A stretch of 64,000 nt of DNA. Source: Vibrio hepatarius (GTDB lineage: Bacteria > Pseudomonadota > Gammaproteobacteria > Enterobacterales > Vibrionaceae). This document shows, one piece after another, positions 51,093 through 60,706 of this stretch (its first letter is position 1; each line of letters opens with the position of its first letter). A program made the translations under genes and the position numbers. The stretch spans positions 1 to 64,000 of the forward strand of contig NZ_LHPI01000004.1 in the NCBI RefSeq assembly GCF_001274785.1, given 5' to 3'. The notes under the pieces were generated by a model. That model saw nothing but the letters and a program-made list of their open reading frames with translations, was not told where the DNA came from and did not search any database.

Positions 51093-51770
51093 ATGGACTT
51101 TTCATTGATTATAGAAAGTTTGCCAATTTACCTAGATGGTTTATGGACAACAGTTTGGTTGGTTGGTTTGGCGCTAATCATTGGTCTGAGCGTCGCGATT
51201 CCTCTGGCTGTGGCGAGAAACAGCCACAACTTCTTTATTTCAGGTCCTAGCTGGGCATTTATTTACTTCTTCCGTGGCACACCTTTGTTGGTTCAGCTGT
51301 ATCTAATTTACTACGGTATGGACCAGTTCTTCCCCGTAAAAGACACACTTTGGGAAAATGCTTGGTTCTGTGCTTTGGTGGCATTCGTGCTTAATACGTC
51401 AGCGTACACAGCGGAAATTATTCGTGGTGCGATCAACGGCTTGCCAAAAGGCGAAGTCGAAGCGGCGAAAGCGTATGGTATGAGTAAGTTTGCCACTTAT
51501 CGTCGTATCATTCTGCCGAGTGCATTACGTCGTGCTATTCCGGTATACAGTAACGAAGTGATCTTCATGCTGCATGGTAGTGCGGTCGCAGGTATTGTTA
51601 CCATATTAGATCTTACTGGCGCAGCGAGACTGGTTAACTCTCGCTACTACGCACCGTTTGAGTCGTTCCTAACCGCGGGTCTGTTCTATATGGGACTGAC
51701 GTTCATCATTCTTTGGTGTTTCAAACACGCAGAGAAACGATTCCTCGCTTATTCTCGTCCTCTAAGCTAA
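51093..51770 (+). CDS. artM: Basic amino acid ABC transporter permease
   Basis: 225 residues; GLPKGEVEAAKAYGMSKFAT is the EAA loop contacting the ATPase. Starts 3 bp after artQ. PLLVQLYLIYYGMDQFF is typical of His/Arg-type permeases. Last gene of the artPIQM operon. Confidence 0.9.
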   Translation: MDFSLIIESLPIYLDGLWTTVWLVGLALIIGLSVAIPLAVARNSHNFFISGPSWAFIYFFRGTPLLVQLYLIYYGMDQFFPVKDTLWENAWFCALVAFVLNTSAYTAEIIRGAINGLPKGEVEAAKAYGMSKFATYRRIILPSALRRAIPVYSNEVIFMLHGSAVAGIVTILDLTGAARLVNSRYYAPFESFLTAGLFYMGLTFIILWCFKHAEKRFLAYSRPLS

Positions 51771-51776
51771 GTAAAG

Positions 51777-51798
51777 CGGCACCGAAAGGTGCCGTTTT
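51777..51798 (+). terminator. Terminator of artPIQM
   Basis: CGGCACC, loop GAAA, GGTGCCG, TTTT. Confidence 0.9.
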
Positions 51799-51911
51799 CA
51801 TCTATATTTGTTAATTCGCTTCCGAAATTTTTAATAACCCTCTTGAGGGTAATTACTCTAACTCTTTGTTTTATTAGACTTCCTGCAATTATCGATATTG
51901 TTGTAAGAAGC

Positions 51912-54635
51912 ATGAATAAATCAGTTTTACCACTTTGTATGTCGTTATGGCTTGTAGCCTGCGGAGGTGGGGGAGGAGGCAGTGATAGCAGTAGCAATGT
52001 CACTGACCGTGCAGAAGAAACCGCGTTGCAAAAGGCGTTACGAACCGGGGACGCAACTTATGTCAGCGACCCTAATGCGTTCATCGAGCATAGCCAACAA
52101 TTGGTCAACGACCACAAAACCCGCTTTAATCGAATCAAGGCGGCGATAAATGGTTCGACAGGCGCTCTTGCTTGGGATCCCAGCCATGATACCGCGCTAC
52201 TGACTCCAACTTATGGTTTTAACGATTCTATCTTGATGACCAACCGAGCGATGCAGGCAGGCTATAGCGACCAAGAGATGACGCTCGGCGTGGCAGGCGA
52301 ATACGGTAAAGGCGGCAAATACGCAGTACTGGGCAGTAACCCTTATCGCACCAGTTTACGCTTTCCTGGCAGTGCAAATGATGCCATGGAGCAATGGTTG
52401 CGCAACCTGATTGCTTGGCTCGTCGGCAGAGCCCCGGAACAAGGAATGAACGTAGCGATCGCACAAATGCAGCAGTCGTACTATTTCCCTGATGAACAAG
52501 CAACGAGACAGTGGCTATCCGCGCAATTTGGTACTGGAGTTGTTTACAACCTAGCAAACGATTGTGATGGCGATGAGCTATTGGGGTGTGTCGAGTCAAA
52601 TCCAGACCTATTGGTCATTTCTCAGCATCTGCGTGATGGTGATTCACTTGAGCGAGTCAAAGCGGCCATTCAACGCGCGAAGCACCTGGAAATCCCAGTT
52701 TTATACCTACATTTAGACGGCAACATGACTGAGCTCGGCAATGAAGTGTTTTCGCTCTTCAACGTTGGTTACGCGGGCGATAACTATTGGCGTAAGCTGG
52801 GAGTCGACGCTTGGAACCCTCAGTCGATTTACGACCAGACTCCTGATTTCATTGAAGATCAAATTACTCTCTTACAAAGGCTCAAAAACAACAGTTTTAC
52901 GGTTGATTTGTCGCTTTGTGATGACAAATCGTGTCCTGACGAATCAAACATGAGTAGCGAGTTCTACGCTGCCGCCAACAGTATGCGTAGCCAGTTGATG
53001 AACCTCGATAGGCGCAAGATTGACTTGTTTAACTCGGCAGGTTACGAGTACGAGAAGTCATTGGTCTTGCTCGCTGATTTGTATCGTCAAGAAGTGTCCT
53101 TCCCAATGGACAAAAACGCTACCGACAGTTTGGTATTTTTGCGAAGCTATTTTTCTGACTACGTCCAATACCACAGCCGTACTATCAATCCGGCGCAACA
53201 AGATATGGGGAATTTCAGTAGAAGCCACTTTGGAACAGATGTAGCGCGGGTTAGTAAACTGCTACAGATGCAATCCAAACGGAATTTTCGTTCTGCTGGC
53301 GTTTACGCATTACCAGGAGAGACATTTTCTGTTACGCGCCAAGACAATAATCCGGTTACGACTAAGATAGTGGTTAACAGTTTACGCAGCGGCGCCACTC
53401 ATGAGTTCTCGAAAAACGGCTATACAAGGCCCAAATTTTTGACTTCGGCACAATATGAAGTGAAACCGGGAGAAACGATCTCGCTTACTTCTGCTTATGG
53501 TGGACCGATTCATGTTCACTTCGATGCCAACGATATTGATGTGGAGTTGCAGTTTGAGCAAGTCGCTGAGCATCCGATTTGGCGCAGTTCGGCAGATAAT
53601 CAAAAGTTTGCTCAGCAGCTCAACGATAACTTGTTTGATTGGGCTGAGCTAATGACTCCGGGATTTGAAGTGCACTCCAAGCGCGACAAAATGCTGAAAA
53701 GTATCAGCTCTTGGAGTACCCCCGCAGATATGGCAGCCGCGACAGAACGTTATGTGCACAATTTTCCGCATGTACTGGCAGGTTTTCAGGGACCTGGCAT
53801 CGACAAGGTTGACGATATTTATCTCTATGCGCAAAACCAAGGCTGGCAAGTCGCGAACATCGATATTGTTAAACACATGAATGCCGATCAAGCCAACTGT
53901 GGGTACGGTTGTTCGGGGAACCCTTACGATGCATATTGGGAGTTTAACCCACTTGGTCACGGTGACTTACACGAACTTGGCCATGGTTTGGAAAAATCAC
54001 GGTTTCGATTCGCAGGCTGGGAAGGCCATTCGACAACCAACTACTATTCTTACTACAGCAAATCCCGTTATTTTCAAGATACAGGGATCGACTCTGGGTG
54101 CCAGTCTCTGGATTTTAAGTCTCAATACGAGACACTCCAATATAGTCGCACACAGGCGGACCCCAATGCTTACATGGCTCAGTTGAACCAAACGAGTTGG
54201 AGTTGGGGGGCTCGTATGTTTATCCAAATGATGATGGCTTCTGAGCATCAGGGCGTGATAGAGAATGGCTGGCATCTGCTTGGTCGCCTTCACCTTATCG
54301 AACGGGAGTTTAATCGGATCAAACAATCAGAATCTACGTGGCTAGCGGAAAGGAACATTATTGGCTTTGATAGCTATTCATACGCAGACGCCAACTCGAT
54401 TAGCAACAACGATTGGCTGCTAATAGCGCTTAGTGTGGTGAGCAATCGCGATATGCGTGAGTACTTGGATATGTGGGGCTTTAACTTCTCAGACCAAGCG
54501 AAGAGCTTAGTGCAGAGCAAAGGATTAGTCTCGATGCCGTTGACGTACTTTGCTGCGAGCAACACGGGCTATTGCCGAGATGAATTTGCCAACAGGCCTA
54601 TTGCGATTGATGGTACGTCGGTTTGGCCGTTATAA
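51912..54635 (+). CDS. ImpA-family lipoprotein metalloprotease
   Basis: 907 residues from the ATG at 51912. The frame is open further upstream but would cross the terminator and bury the signal. The lipoprotein signal ends LVAC followed by six glycines and Ser-Asp-Ser, giving a flexible tether. A zinc site H687-ELGH lies in the stretch HGDLHELGHGLEK, followed by FRFAGWEGHSTTNYYSYY, the ImpA (peptidase M88)/M60-like signature. P. aeruginosa ImpA cleaves next to O-glycans on mucin-type glycoproteins, so action on mucins or other glycoproteins is inferred. With Gly2/Gly3 after the cysteine it should be sorted to the outer membrane. Stands alone, convergent with the AspT-type gene. Confidence 0.85.
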   Translation: MNKSVLPLCMSLWLVACGGGGGGSDSSSNVTDRAEETALQKALRTGDATYVSDPNAFIEHSQQLVNDHKTRFNRIKAAINGSTGALAWDPSHDTALLTPTYGFNDSILMTNRAMQAGYSDQEMTLGVAGEYGKGGKYAVLGSNPYRTSLRFPGSANDAMEQWLRNLIAWLVGRAPEQGMNVAIAQMQQSYYFPDEQATRQWLSAQFGTGVVYNLANDCDGDELLGCVESNPDLLVISQHLRDGDSLERVKAAIQRAKHLEIPVLYLHLDGNMTELGNEVFSLFNVGYAGDNYWRKLGVDAWNPQSIYDQTPDFIEDQITLLQRLKNNSFTVDLSLCDDKSCPDESNMSSEFYAAANSMRSQLMNLDRRKIDLFNSAGYEYEKSLVLLADLYRQEVSFPMDKNATDSLVFLRSYFSDYVQYHSRTINPAQQDMGNFSRSHFGTDVARVSKLLQMQSKRNFRSAGVYALPGETFSVTRQDNNPVTTKIVVNSLRSGATHEFSKNGYTRPKFLTSAQYEVKPGETISLTSAYGGPIHVHFDANDIDVELQFEQVAEHPIWRSSADNQKFAQQLNDNLFDWAELMTPGFEVHSKRDKMLKSISSWSTPADMAAATERYVHNFPHVLAGFQGPGIDKVDDIYLYAQNQGWQVANIDIVKHMNADQANCGYGCSGNPYDAYWEFNPLGHGDLHELGHGLEKSRFRFAGWEGHSTTNYYSYYSKSRYFQDTGIDSGCQSLDFKSQYETLQYSRTQADPNAYMAQLNQTSWSWGARMFIQMMMASEHQGVIENGWHLLGRLHLIEREFNRIKQSESTWLAERNIIGFDSYSYADANSISNNDWLLIALSVVSNRDMREYLDMWGFNFSDQAKSLVQSKGLVSMPLTYFAASNTGYCRDEFANRPIAIDGTSVWPL

Positions 54636-54639
54636 ATGC

Positions 54640-54666
54640 AAAAGGGAGACATGATGTCTCCCTTTT
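54640..54666. terminator. Bidirectional terminator between the metalloprotease and the AspT-type gene
   Basis: AAAAGGGAGACA, loop TGAT, TGTCTCCCTTTT. Confidence 0.9.
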
Positions 54667-54689
54667 CAATCGCAATTGAGTCCAGATGC

Positions 54690-56372
54690 TTAACTCAGAA
54701 TGATGAGCACGGTACCCGTCAGCGTCATCAAGATGTTGGCGATAGCGTAAGTACCGGCGTATCCCAAGGCTGGAATCGTTGACTTTGCATAGTCGTTCAC
54801 GATATCCATCGCCGGTGCGCAGGTTCTTGCACCAATAATCGCACCAAAGAGCAGAGCGCGGTTCATCTTTAGAACGTATGCACCAACCAAGTACGCAAGC
54901 GCAACTGGAACCACACTAACCAAAAATGCTAAACCAAGGACTTGCGGACCAACTTGGGAAAGGTGTTCAAACATTTTTCCGCCAGCACTTAAACCGATGC
55001 CTACCATGAAGAACATCAACCCTAGGTCTTTAACCATATTCAGCGCGCCTTGGGGAACGTAACCAAAAGTCGGGTGGTTTGCACGTAAAAAGCCGAGTGT
55101 AATACCTGACAATAACAGGCCTACCGCATTACCCAAGCCAAACGACATCTGGCCAAACGTCATGGTGATCAAACCGAATAACAAGCCTAGAATAAAGAAG
55201 CTACAAAACGCTAGCAGGTCGGCCATTTGGCTGTGGATCGAAATGAAACCGATACGTTCAGCGAGACCGTGAACACGACTTTTCTCACCACTTACCTGCA
55301 ATACATCGCCTTTCGCCAATACGATGTCTAAGTCCATCGGCATTTCAATCTGAGCTCGTACTACTCGGTTAAGAAAACAGCCGTACTCAGACAGGTTAAG
55401 GTCGGACAGACGCTTGCCTGCAATAGCATCGCTCTTTACCACGATCTCTTCTTCCACAATGCGCAGGTCAAGCAAGTTGCGGTCAAACACTTCTTTGCCG
55501 TTTCTGAAGCTAGGGTCAAGACGAGCGTGACTGTCAGGGAAGCCGACGAGTGCGATTTCATCACCTTCTTGCAAAATAGCGTCACCATCTGGGTGGGCTA
55601 GGATACCGTTGCGGCGAATACGTTCGATGTAACAGCCAGTCTGGCGATAAATACCCAGTTCACGCAGGTTCTTACCGTCAATCCAGTTAATCAGCTCTTG
55701 ACCTACACGGTATGCGCGAATGATAGGTAAGTAGACCTTACGCTGCCCCGAATTACCTAAGCCACGCTCTTGTGCGATTTGTTGCGCCGAATCAGATAGG
55801 TTGTGCTTTTGCAGTTTAGGCATCAACTTCGCGAACATGATCATGCTGATCAAGCCGACCAAATACGCCATCGCATAACCAACCGAAAGGTTCTCTAGTA
55901 CTAACGCAAAGTCCATACCGCGCGGGACTTCAGCTAAGCCCGATGTTAATGCGTCTTGAGCACCTACTAGAACCGGTGTCGACGTTAATGCTCCTGCCAT
56001 CATGCCGGCAGAAAGCCCGAATCCTAAGCCGAGATAATGGCTGGCAAAGTAAGTGATCAGCAATGCGGTCGAGAGAACCACCATACTTAAAATGAAATAG
56101 TGCTTACCGTCGCGGAAGAAAATACCGAAAAAGTTTGGTCCAGCTTCTATACCCACACAGTAAATAAACAGCATGAAACCAATGGTCAATGCGTCTGCGT
56201 TGAAGGTAAAGCCGAGGTGACCCATCACGAGGGAGGTCAGCAGCACGCCGATGGAATTGCCTAACTGGAGGTTGCCAAAGCGGATTTTGCCAATAGCGAG
56301 ACCAATGGCGAGAACCACAAAAATAAGAAGGATAGGGTTTTGCTCGAGTAAAAGTACGACGTCGATGTTCAC
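54690..56372 (-). CDS. Aspartate:alanine exchanger-type transporter (YbjL/YidE family)
   Basis: 560 residues. Two related membrane halves (Asp-Al_Ex domains, about 10-185 and 380-555) each show the family motif GxxxG ([15 protein letters not shown] and [15 protein letters not shown]). Between them lie two RCK-C/TrkA-C regulatory domains (210-380: [54 protein letters not shown]). The homologue AspT swaps aspartate for alanine; the substrate here is unknown. Single gene with its own promoter. Confidence 0.85.
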   Translation of the reverse strand: MNIDVVLLLEQNPILLIFVVLAIGLAIGKIRFGNLQLGNSIGVLLTSLVMGHLGFTFNADALTIGFMLFIYCVGIEAGPNFFGIFFRDGKHYFILSMVVLSTALLITYFASHYLGLGFGLSAGMMAGALTSTPVLVGAQDALTSGLAEVPRGMDFALVLENLSVGYAMAYLVGLISMIMFAKLMPKLQKHNLSDSAQQIAQERGLGNSGQRKVYLPIIRAYRVGQELINWIDGKNLRELGIYRQTGCYIERIRRNGILAHPDGDAILQEGDEIALVGFPDSHARLDPSFRNGKEVFDRNLLDLRIVEEEIVVKSDAIAGKRLSDLNLSEYGCFLNRVVRAQIEMPMDLDIVLAKGDVLQVSGEKSRVHGLAERIGFISIHSQMADLLAFCSFFILGLLFGLITMTFGQMSFGLGNAVGLLLSGITLGFLRANHPTFGYVPQGALNMVKDLGLMFFMVGIGLSAGGKMFEHLSQVGPQVLGLAFLVSVVPVALAYLVGAYVLKMNRALLFGAIIGARTCAPAMDIVNDYAKSTIPALGYAGTYAIANILMTLTGTVLIILS

Positions 56373-56578
56373 AGGGCAGTTCTTGTTCTGTGTCGGGAGA
56401 ATGTATAAGTGGGCGAATTGTATCTGAATGCTACAAAATGAATAGTGAATTTTTTTAGAATTTACGATTACTTTACTTAGGTCAATTATAAAGCGCTATT
56501 TCAGCCGCTATCAGGTGGTTATGTGTGTGCTAAACAACGAATAACAAAGATGTTTTCTCTGATGTTCAAGATACAAAA

Positions 56579-56597
56579 AAGCCGCATAAAGCGGCTT
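56579..56597 (-). terminator. Terminator of grxA
   Basis: AAGCCGC, loop TTTAT on the minus strand, GCGGCTT, followed by a T run. Confidence 0.88.
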
Positions 56598-56619
56598 CTT
56601 AAAAATGTTAGGCTGGCGA

Positions 56620-56886
56620 TTACTCGTCAAATAGACCTAGGTGCTCTTTCGCATATGCTTCGAAATCGTCACAACCACCGATGTGCTCTTGGTCGATAAA
56701 AATTTGAGGAACAGTTTCTACTGGTTTACCTACAGTTTTCTCAAGGTCAGCTTTTGAAATGCCTTCTGCGTGAATATCTACGTAGCGGTAGTTGAAGTCA
56801 TCACGTTTCGCTTTTAGCGTTTCTGCGTGTTCTTTTGCACGAACACAGAATGGACAAGCTGGGCGACCAAAGATAACTACGAACAT
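56620..56886 (-). CDS. grxA: Glutaredoxin 1
   Basis: 88 residues. Redox motif C11-PF-C14, the glutathione-contacting TVPQIFID (cis-Pro) and GGCDDFEAYA. It reduces disulfides, including those of ribonucleotide reductase, using glutathione. GGAGAAAGAC is the ribosome site. Monocistronic; in enterobacteria grxA is under OxyR, but I did not find an OxyR site. Confidence 0.94.
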   Translation of the reverse strand: MFVVIFGRPACPFCVRAKEHAETLKAKRDDFNYRYVDIHAEGISKADLEKTVGKPVETVPQIFIDQEHIGGCDDFEAYAKEHLGLFDE

Positions 56887-57108
56887 ATGTCTTTCTCCTT
56901 TATTTTGTTAGTTGCCACTATGCCCGATCCAGTGGCGGAAATAAAGAAGCATTTGGCACTTGTTCCGATAGAGAAAACCTATTGATGAAAATTTGCGCTT
57001 GCTACGTTCAAAAAGAGAAATGGGCGCCTTGATATCGGTAGGAGAGTGAGGAACGAGATCGGTGTTTTTTTTCTTGAACGACGAGAGAAGTCTGGTTGTT
57101 AGAAAGAA

Positions 57109-57134
57109 AAAAGGAGCAAATCATTGCTCCTTTT
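57109..57134 (-). terminator. Terminator of hexR
   Basis: AAAAGGAGCAA, loop, TTGCTCCTTTT, a near-perfect stem 20 bp after the stop. Confidence 0.88.
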
Positions 57135-57153
57135 CTTTTAACGATTTAGATGA

Positions 57154-58017
57154 CTAAAACTGTGACAGCTTGTCGTAGCGAGAATCTTTCAGTGCGTCTT
57201 TCACACGCTTAAGATTCTCACGGAAACCTGTACCACGGCGCAGAGTAAAGCCTGTAGCTAATACATCGATTACCGTCATCTGCACCACGCGACTTGCCAT
57301 AGGCATGTATACGTCGGTGTCTTCTGGCACGTCTAGAGAGATCGATAACGAACTCGCTTTATCCAGTGGTGAGTCTTTTGCCGTAATCGCAATAACAGTT
57401 GCACCGTTTTCACGAGCGAGGTTAGCGATCTCAACTTGGCTCTTCGTGCGACCAGTGTGAGAAATCAGCACGATCACGTCGTTGTCTGTACAGTTAATGC
57501 AGCTCATTCGTTGCATCACGATGTCTTCAAAACAAGTAATTGGAATATTGAATCGAATAAACTTGTTCTGTGCATCTTTAGCGACCGCAGAGGAAGCTCC
57601 TAAACCAAAGAAAGAGATGCGTTTTGCTTGAGTAAGGAGATCAACAGCACGGTTAACCTGCATTGGGTCTAAGCTATTTTTCGCCACGTCCAAGCACGCC
57701 ATTGTCGATTCGAAAATCTTGTGCGTGTATGCGTCTGGCCCATCATCTTCTTCAACGTTACGGTTAACGTAAGGAGTACCATTCGCCAAGCTTTGAGCTA
57801 GGTGAAGTTTAAAGTCCGGAAAGCCTTTTGTATCCAAGCGGCGGCAAAAACGGTTAACAGTAGGCTCACTTACATCAGCCATTTTAGCCAGTGTAGCGAT
57901 ACTAGAGTGAATAGCCGTCTGAGGAGAGGCCATTATAACTTCAGCGACTTTACGTTCGGACTTACTGAAGTTCTCTAGATTTTTCTGAATTTTTTCTAAT
58001 GTGTTCATAGTGTTCAC
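57154..58017 (-). CDS. hexR: RpiR-family transcriptional regulator HexR
   Basis: 287 residues. An N-terminal RpiR-type helix-turn-helix (IATLAKMADVSEPTVNRFCR, about 40-59) is followed by a sugar-phosphate isomerase (SIS) domain at about 125-260 (ISFFGLGASSAVAKDAQNKF, VLISHTGRTKSQVEIA). HexR controls central carbon genes (zwf, edd-eda, gap, pck and others) and senses 2-keto-3-deoxy-6-phosphogluconate. It is not next to zwf here. An alternative ATG lies three codons in. An operator-like palindrome lies 35-48 bp upstream. Confidence 0.93.
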   Translation of the reverse strand: MNTMNTLEKIQKNLENFSKSERKVAEVIMASPQTAIHSSIATLAKMADVSEPTVNRFCRRLDTKGFPDFKLHLAQSLANGTPYVNRNVEEDDGPDAYTHKIFESTMACLDVAKNSLDPMQVNRAVDLLTQAKRISFFGLGASSAVAKDAQNKFIRFNIPITCFEDIVMQRMSCINCTDNDVIVLISHTGRTKSQVEIANLARENGATVIAITAKDSPLDKASSLSISLDVPEDTDVYMPMASRVVQMTVIDVLATGFTLRRGTGFRENLKRVKDALKDSRYDKLSQF

Positions 58018-58051
58018 GAGGGTATAGAGAACATCTCACTGGATATACCAA

Positions 58052-58065
58052 TCGAATTAATTCGA
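58052..58065. promoter_or_regulatory. Palindrome upstream of hexR
   Basis: Perfect 14-bp palindrome TCGAATTAATTCGA centred about 42 bp from the hexR ATG. It resembles the AT-rich core of the HexR motif (TGTAATTAAATTACA) but is one base shorter at the centre. Possible autoregulatory operator. A second inverted repeat, TAAACCT...AGGTTTA, lies around 58123-58143. Confidence 0.4.
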
Positions 58066-58210
58066 GAGAAAACAAGATGTTTCCTAAAAGGTAGTCTCAA
58101 TCCAGCGCCATTGAGTCAGTATAAACCTAAGGCAAAGGTTTACTATAACTTTTCTCTGCTTAATTTAATGAGAATATGACAAGCCTCAAACTAAATTTTA
58201 TGAAAACTAC

Positions 58211-58235
58211 AAAAAACCGCACCAATAGGCGGTTT
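58211..58235 (-). terminator. Terminator of panP
   Basis: On the minus strand AAACCGC, 8-nt loop, GCGGTTTTTT. Confidence 0.8.
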
Positions 58236-58293
58236 CTTGTGAAGATTGAGGCGAATATTTTTGGTCAAATTACAGTTCTAGAGAAAGAAACTT

Positions 58294-59940
58294 TCAACTT
58301 GCGTTGATTTTCTCGACAACTTGTTCGATTTTACCCATCAAGTTTGGCGCTTGTGCCGCGATGCATCTTTGCTCTTCCAGTACCGAGCCAAGGATATCTT
58401 TGCCGGTTAACGGGTTGGCAAGCACAACACGAAATACGATGGTGTTTAATCTATCTAAATGAATCGGGTTCAAGCGTGTGCGTGATACAAATGACTTACC
58501 CGTTTCACGCTGGCGTTTTTGGATGAACTTCGTCAATTCATTCAACAGTTCGTTGAGTTCCGCTTTCTGCTCTGAATTTGCTGCCATCAACGCTTGTCGA
58601 ATATGTGCTGGTAAGTAGCGGTAAGTCAGAAGACACAGCTCAGGCTTGGAAACGAGTTCGAAGTCAGGTTGCGCTTCAATTAACTCAGCAAAGTACTTGG
58701 CCTTTTCGATACTCTGATTGATCAGTAATTCGTAGCCAGGGCGACTTATGATATGCATCGCCGCATAAACCAACATCGCCATGCCAGAGCGAGAGCCTTC
58801 CAACGTGTGGCTACCTAGGTCTTTAGAGCCCTTACGAAGGATGTATTGTGCATGATGTTCAATAGACTTCATCGCTTCAGGATCTTTGAACAACACCATG
58901 CCCGCACCCATTGGAATGTAAAGCTGTTTATGTGCGTCGATTGTTACCGAATCTGCCAGCTCAGTACCAGCTAGAAGGTGACGATAGTTGTTTGACATCA
59001 ACGTCGCACCGCCCCAAGCCGCATCGACATGGAAATGACAGCCTTCTGCTTGGCAGATAGCTGCAATTTCTTGAAGAGGGTCAATTGTCCCTGTTTCAGT
59101 CGTACCTGCGACACCAATCACTGCAAATGGTTTGATGTTTTGCTGTTTAAGTTCAGCGATTTTCTCTTTCAGCGCAGCGGGGCAAATACGGTTGTCGTTA
59201 TCGGTCTTGATCGCCACCAAGCCTTCTTGGCCAATACCCAGAACGTCCGCCGCTTTCTTCAATGAGTAGTGTCCGCGCTCAGAAACCAGTACTGCTAATC
59301 CTTCATAGCCGTAATGCCTCATTGCTTTGAATAGGCCTTCCTTTTCAACGCCTTTAAACTCGCCCTGAGCTCTCAGCGCATTATTGCGAGCGACCCAAAG
59401 CGCAGTAATGTTTGCAATGGTACCACCTGAGCAGAAAGCGCCAAGTGAGTGATTGGCACTGTGCATCCACTGAGCGTAGAAGTTATCGTCACGTTGATAA
59501 ATCAGACGATGAAGCATCCCGAGCACTTGACGTTCAAGCGGAGTAAACGCTTTTGAAGTCTCGATTTTGACCAAGTTTTGGTTCAACGCGATCATGATTT
59601 TAGACAACGGCATCAAAAAGTAGGGAAGTGCCGACGTCATGTGACCAATAAAGCTTGGTGCAGAGGTATGAACCGAGTGAGAAACCAGAGTATCAAGCAG
59701 GTGTTGAGTGTGGTCTGAAACAAACTCAGGTTGTTCTGGAATCGAAGCGTTGGAGAAATCTTTTTCAATCTCTAACAGCGGCTTTTCTTCTGCGACGATA
59801 TGTTCGCGAAGAAACTGGTTAAGATTGCGAGAGAGTTTTTCTTCGATTTGGGTTAGCGTTGAGTCTGGCCCTTCAGGTATTGTGAAGATTCGAAGCAAGC
59901 TCTCGAAGTTCACATCAGCCGTTCTATGTTCAGATACCAT
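58294..59940 (-). CDS. panP: PLP-dependent aspartate 1-decarboxylase PanP
   Basis: 548 residues of the group II PLP decarboxylase fold. SGGTIANITALWVARNNA is the phosphate site, HVDAAWGGA contacts the pyridine, and TIDAHKQLY holds the PLP lysine (K338). It was long annotated as glutamate decarboxylase; in V. fischeri the orthologue makes beta-alanine from aspartate and replaces PanD in pantothenate synthesis. Length and sequence suit that family. Monocistronic. Confidence 0.88.
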   Translation of the reverse strand: MVSEHRTADVNFESLLRIFTIPEGPDSTLTQIEEKLSRNLNQFLREHIVAEEKPLLEIEKDFSNASIPEQPEFVSDHTQHLLDTLVSHSVHTSAPSFIGHMTSALPYFLMPLSKIMIALNQNLVKIETSKAFTPLERQVLGMLHRLIYQRDDNFYAQWMHSANHSLGAFCSGGTIANITALWVARNNALRAQGEFKGVEKEGLFKAMRHYGYEGLAVLVSERGHYSLKKAADVLGIGQEGLVAIKTDNDNRICPAALKEKIAELKQQNIKPFAVIGVAGTTETGTIDPLQEIAAICQAEGCHFHVDAAWGGATLMSNNYRHLLAGTELADSVTIDAHKQLYIPMGAGMVLFKDPEAMKSIEHHAQYILRKGSKDLGSHTLEGSRSGMAMLVYAAMHIISRPGYELLINQSIEKAKYFAELIEAQPDFELVSKPELCLLTYRYLPAHIRQALMAANSEQKAELNELLNELTKFIQKRQRETGKSFVSRTRLNPIHLDRLNTIVFRVVLANPLTGKDILGSVLEEQRCIAAQAPNLMGKIEQVVEKINAS

Positions 59941-59986
59941 GCAGCTATATTGCTCTAATCATTTTTGTTGCAGGCTGGACAATCTA

Positions 59987-60011
59987 AACGAAAACGGGAG
60001 CAAAGTCCCGT
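59987..60011 (-). terminator. Terminator of the small periplasmic gene
   Basis: On the minus strand ACGGGA, loop CTTTGC, TCCCGT, then TTTCGTTT. Confidence 0.7.
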
Positions 60012-60082
60012 CTTAAATTATCGAATCTTAGTTTTACCTAAGTGAAGCTTGTTTAGCTATCCCGTAAAGTTCTTGTTACTAA

Positions 60083-60595
60083 CTATTTACAGGCAATCGA
60101 TTCTAACTCTTTGATCGATTGGTTGTAGCGCTTAAGTGCTGAGTCGATTTTAGTTGGATGGCTGAGCAAATCTGCGAACGCTGAGCGTAACTCATAGTTC
60201 TTCTCATGCGGCTTAGATTGACGATCATTGAACGTTACTTGAGCAATTTGACCAAGTTCGTCGCTGCGAGACGCGAGCGTTTTGATGTCTTTCTGCTCGA
60301 GTTGTAACCAAGCTTCTACAGGCTGCTCAGTTGCGACTTTGGTTGCGTCTTTATCTAAGTAGTAGTGCACTGCGGCGCGGTTTAGTTCGAAATGGTTTTT
60401 TCTGCCTTCCAAGAACCACTCGCTTACCTCTTTAAGGTCTGGGTATTGCTCGCTAGTCAATTTGGTTAGGTCTTCATACCAATGAAGTGAGGCATCGATG
60501 TATGCGTCGTATTTCTTGGAAAGACATGCGTTGTCTGCTGCGGCAACCATGGAAGACGAAGCACCTAGCAATAGTGCAACAATTAGGCGTTTCAT
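60083..60595 (-). CDS. Uncharacterised periplasmic protein
   Basis: 170 residues. The signal peptide MKRLIVALLLGASSSMVAAA is clear, with cleavage around residue 20. The mature part is predicted helical and charged. It has just two cysteines, C24 near the mature N-terminus and C169 next to the C-terminus, well placed to join both ends by a disulfide. I do not recognise a family. AGGATTCATT precedes the ATG. It lies between lysO and panP on the same strand with its own terminator. Confidence 0.8.
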   Translation of the reverse strand: MKRLIVALLLGASSSMVAAADNACLSKKYDAYIDASLHWYEDLTKLTSEQYPDLKEVSEWFLEGRKNHFELNRAAVHYYLDKDATKVATEQPVEAWLQLEQKDIKTLASRSDELGQIAQVTFNDRQSKPHEKNYELRSAFADLLSHPTKIDSALKRYNQSIKELESIACK

Positions 60596-60706
60596 AATGA
60601 ATCCTTTTGAAGAATAGTTATTATATGGGCTATATATTAGCTTTCGCTAAATCTTAAATCATGACTGCTGCCTAATATAGTGAATTTGAGCACAGAATCA
60701 TGCGAT

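Noticed and set aside
51789..51911. Longer N-terminus for the ImpA-type protein
   Set aside because: It would start inside the artM terminator and bury the lipoprotein signal sequence.
52228..52599. Minus-strand open frame of 123 codons within the metalloprotease gene
   Set aside because: Overlaps a well-supported gene entirely, has biased composition typical of antisense frames and no ribosome site.
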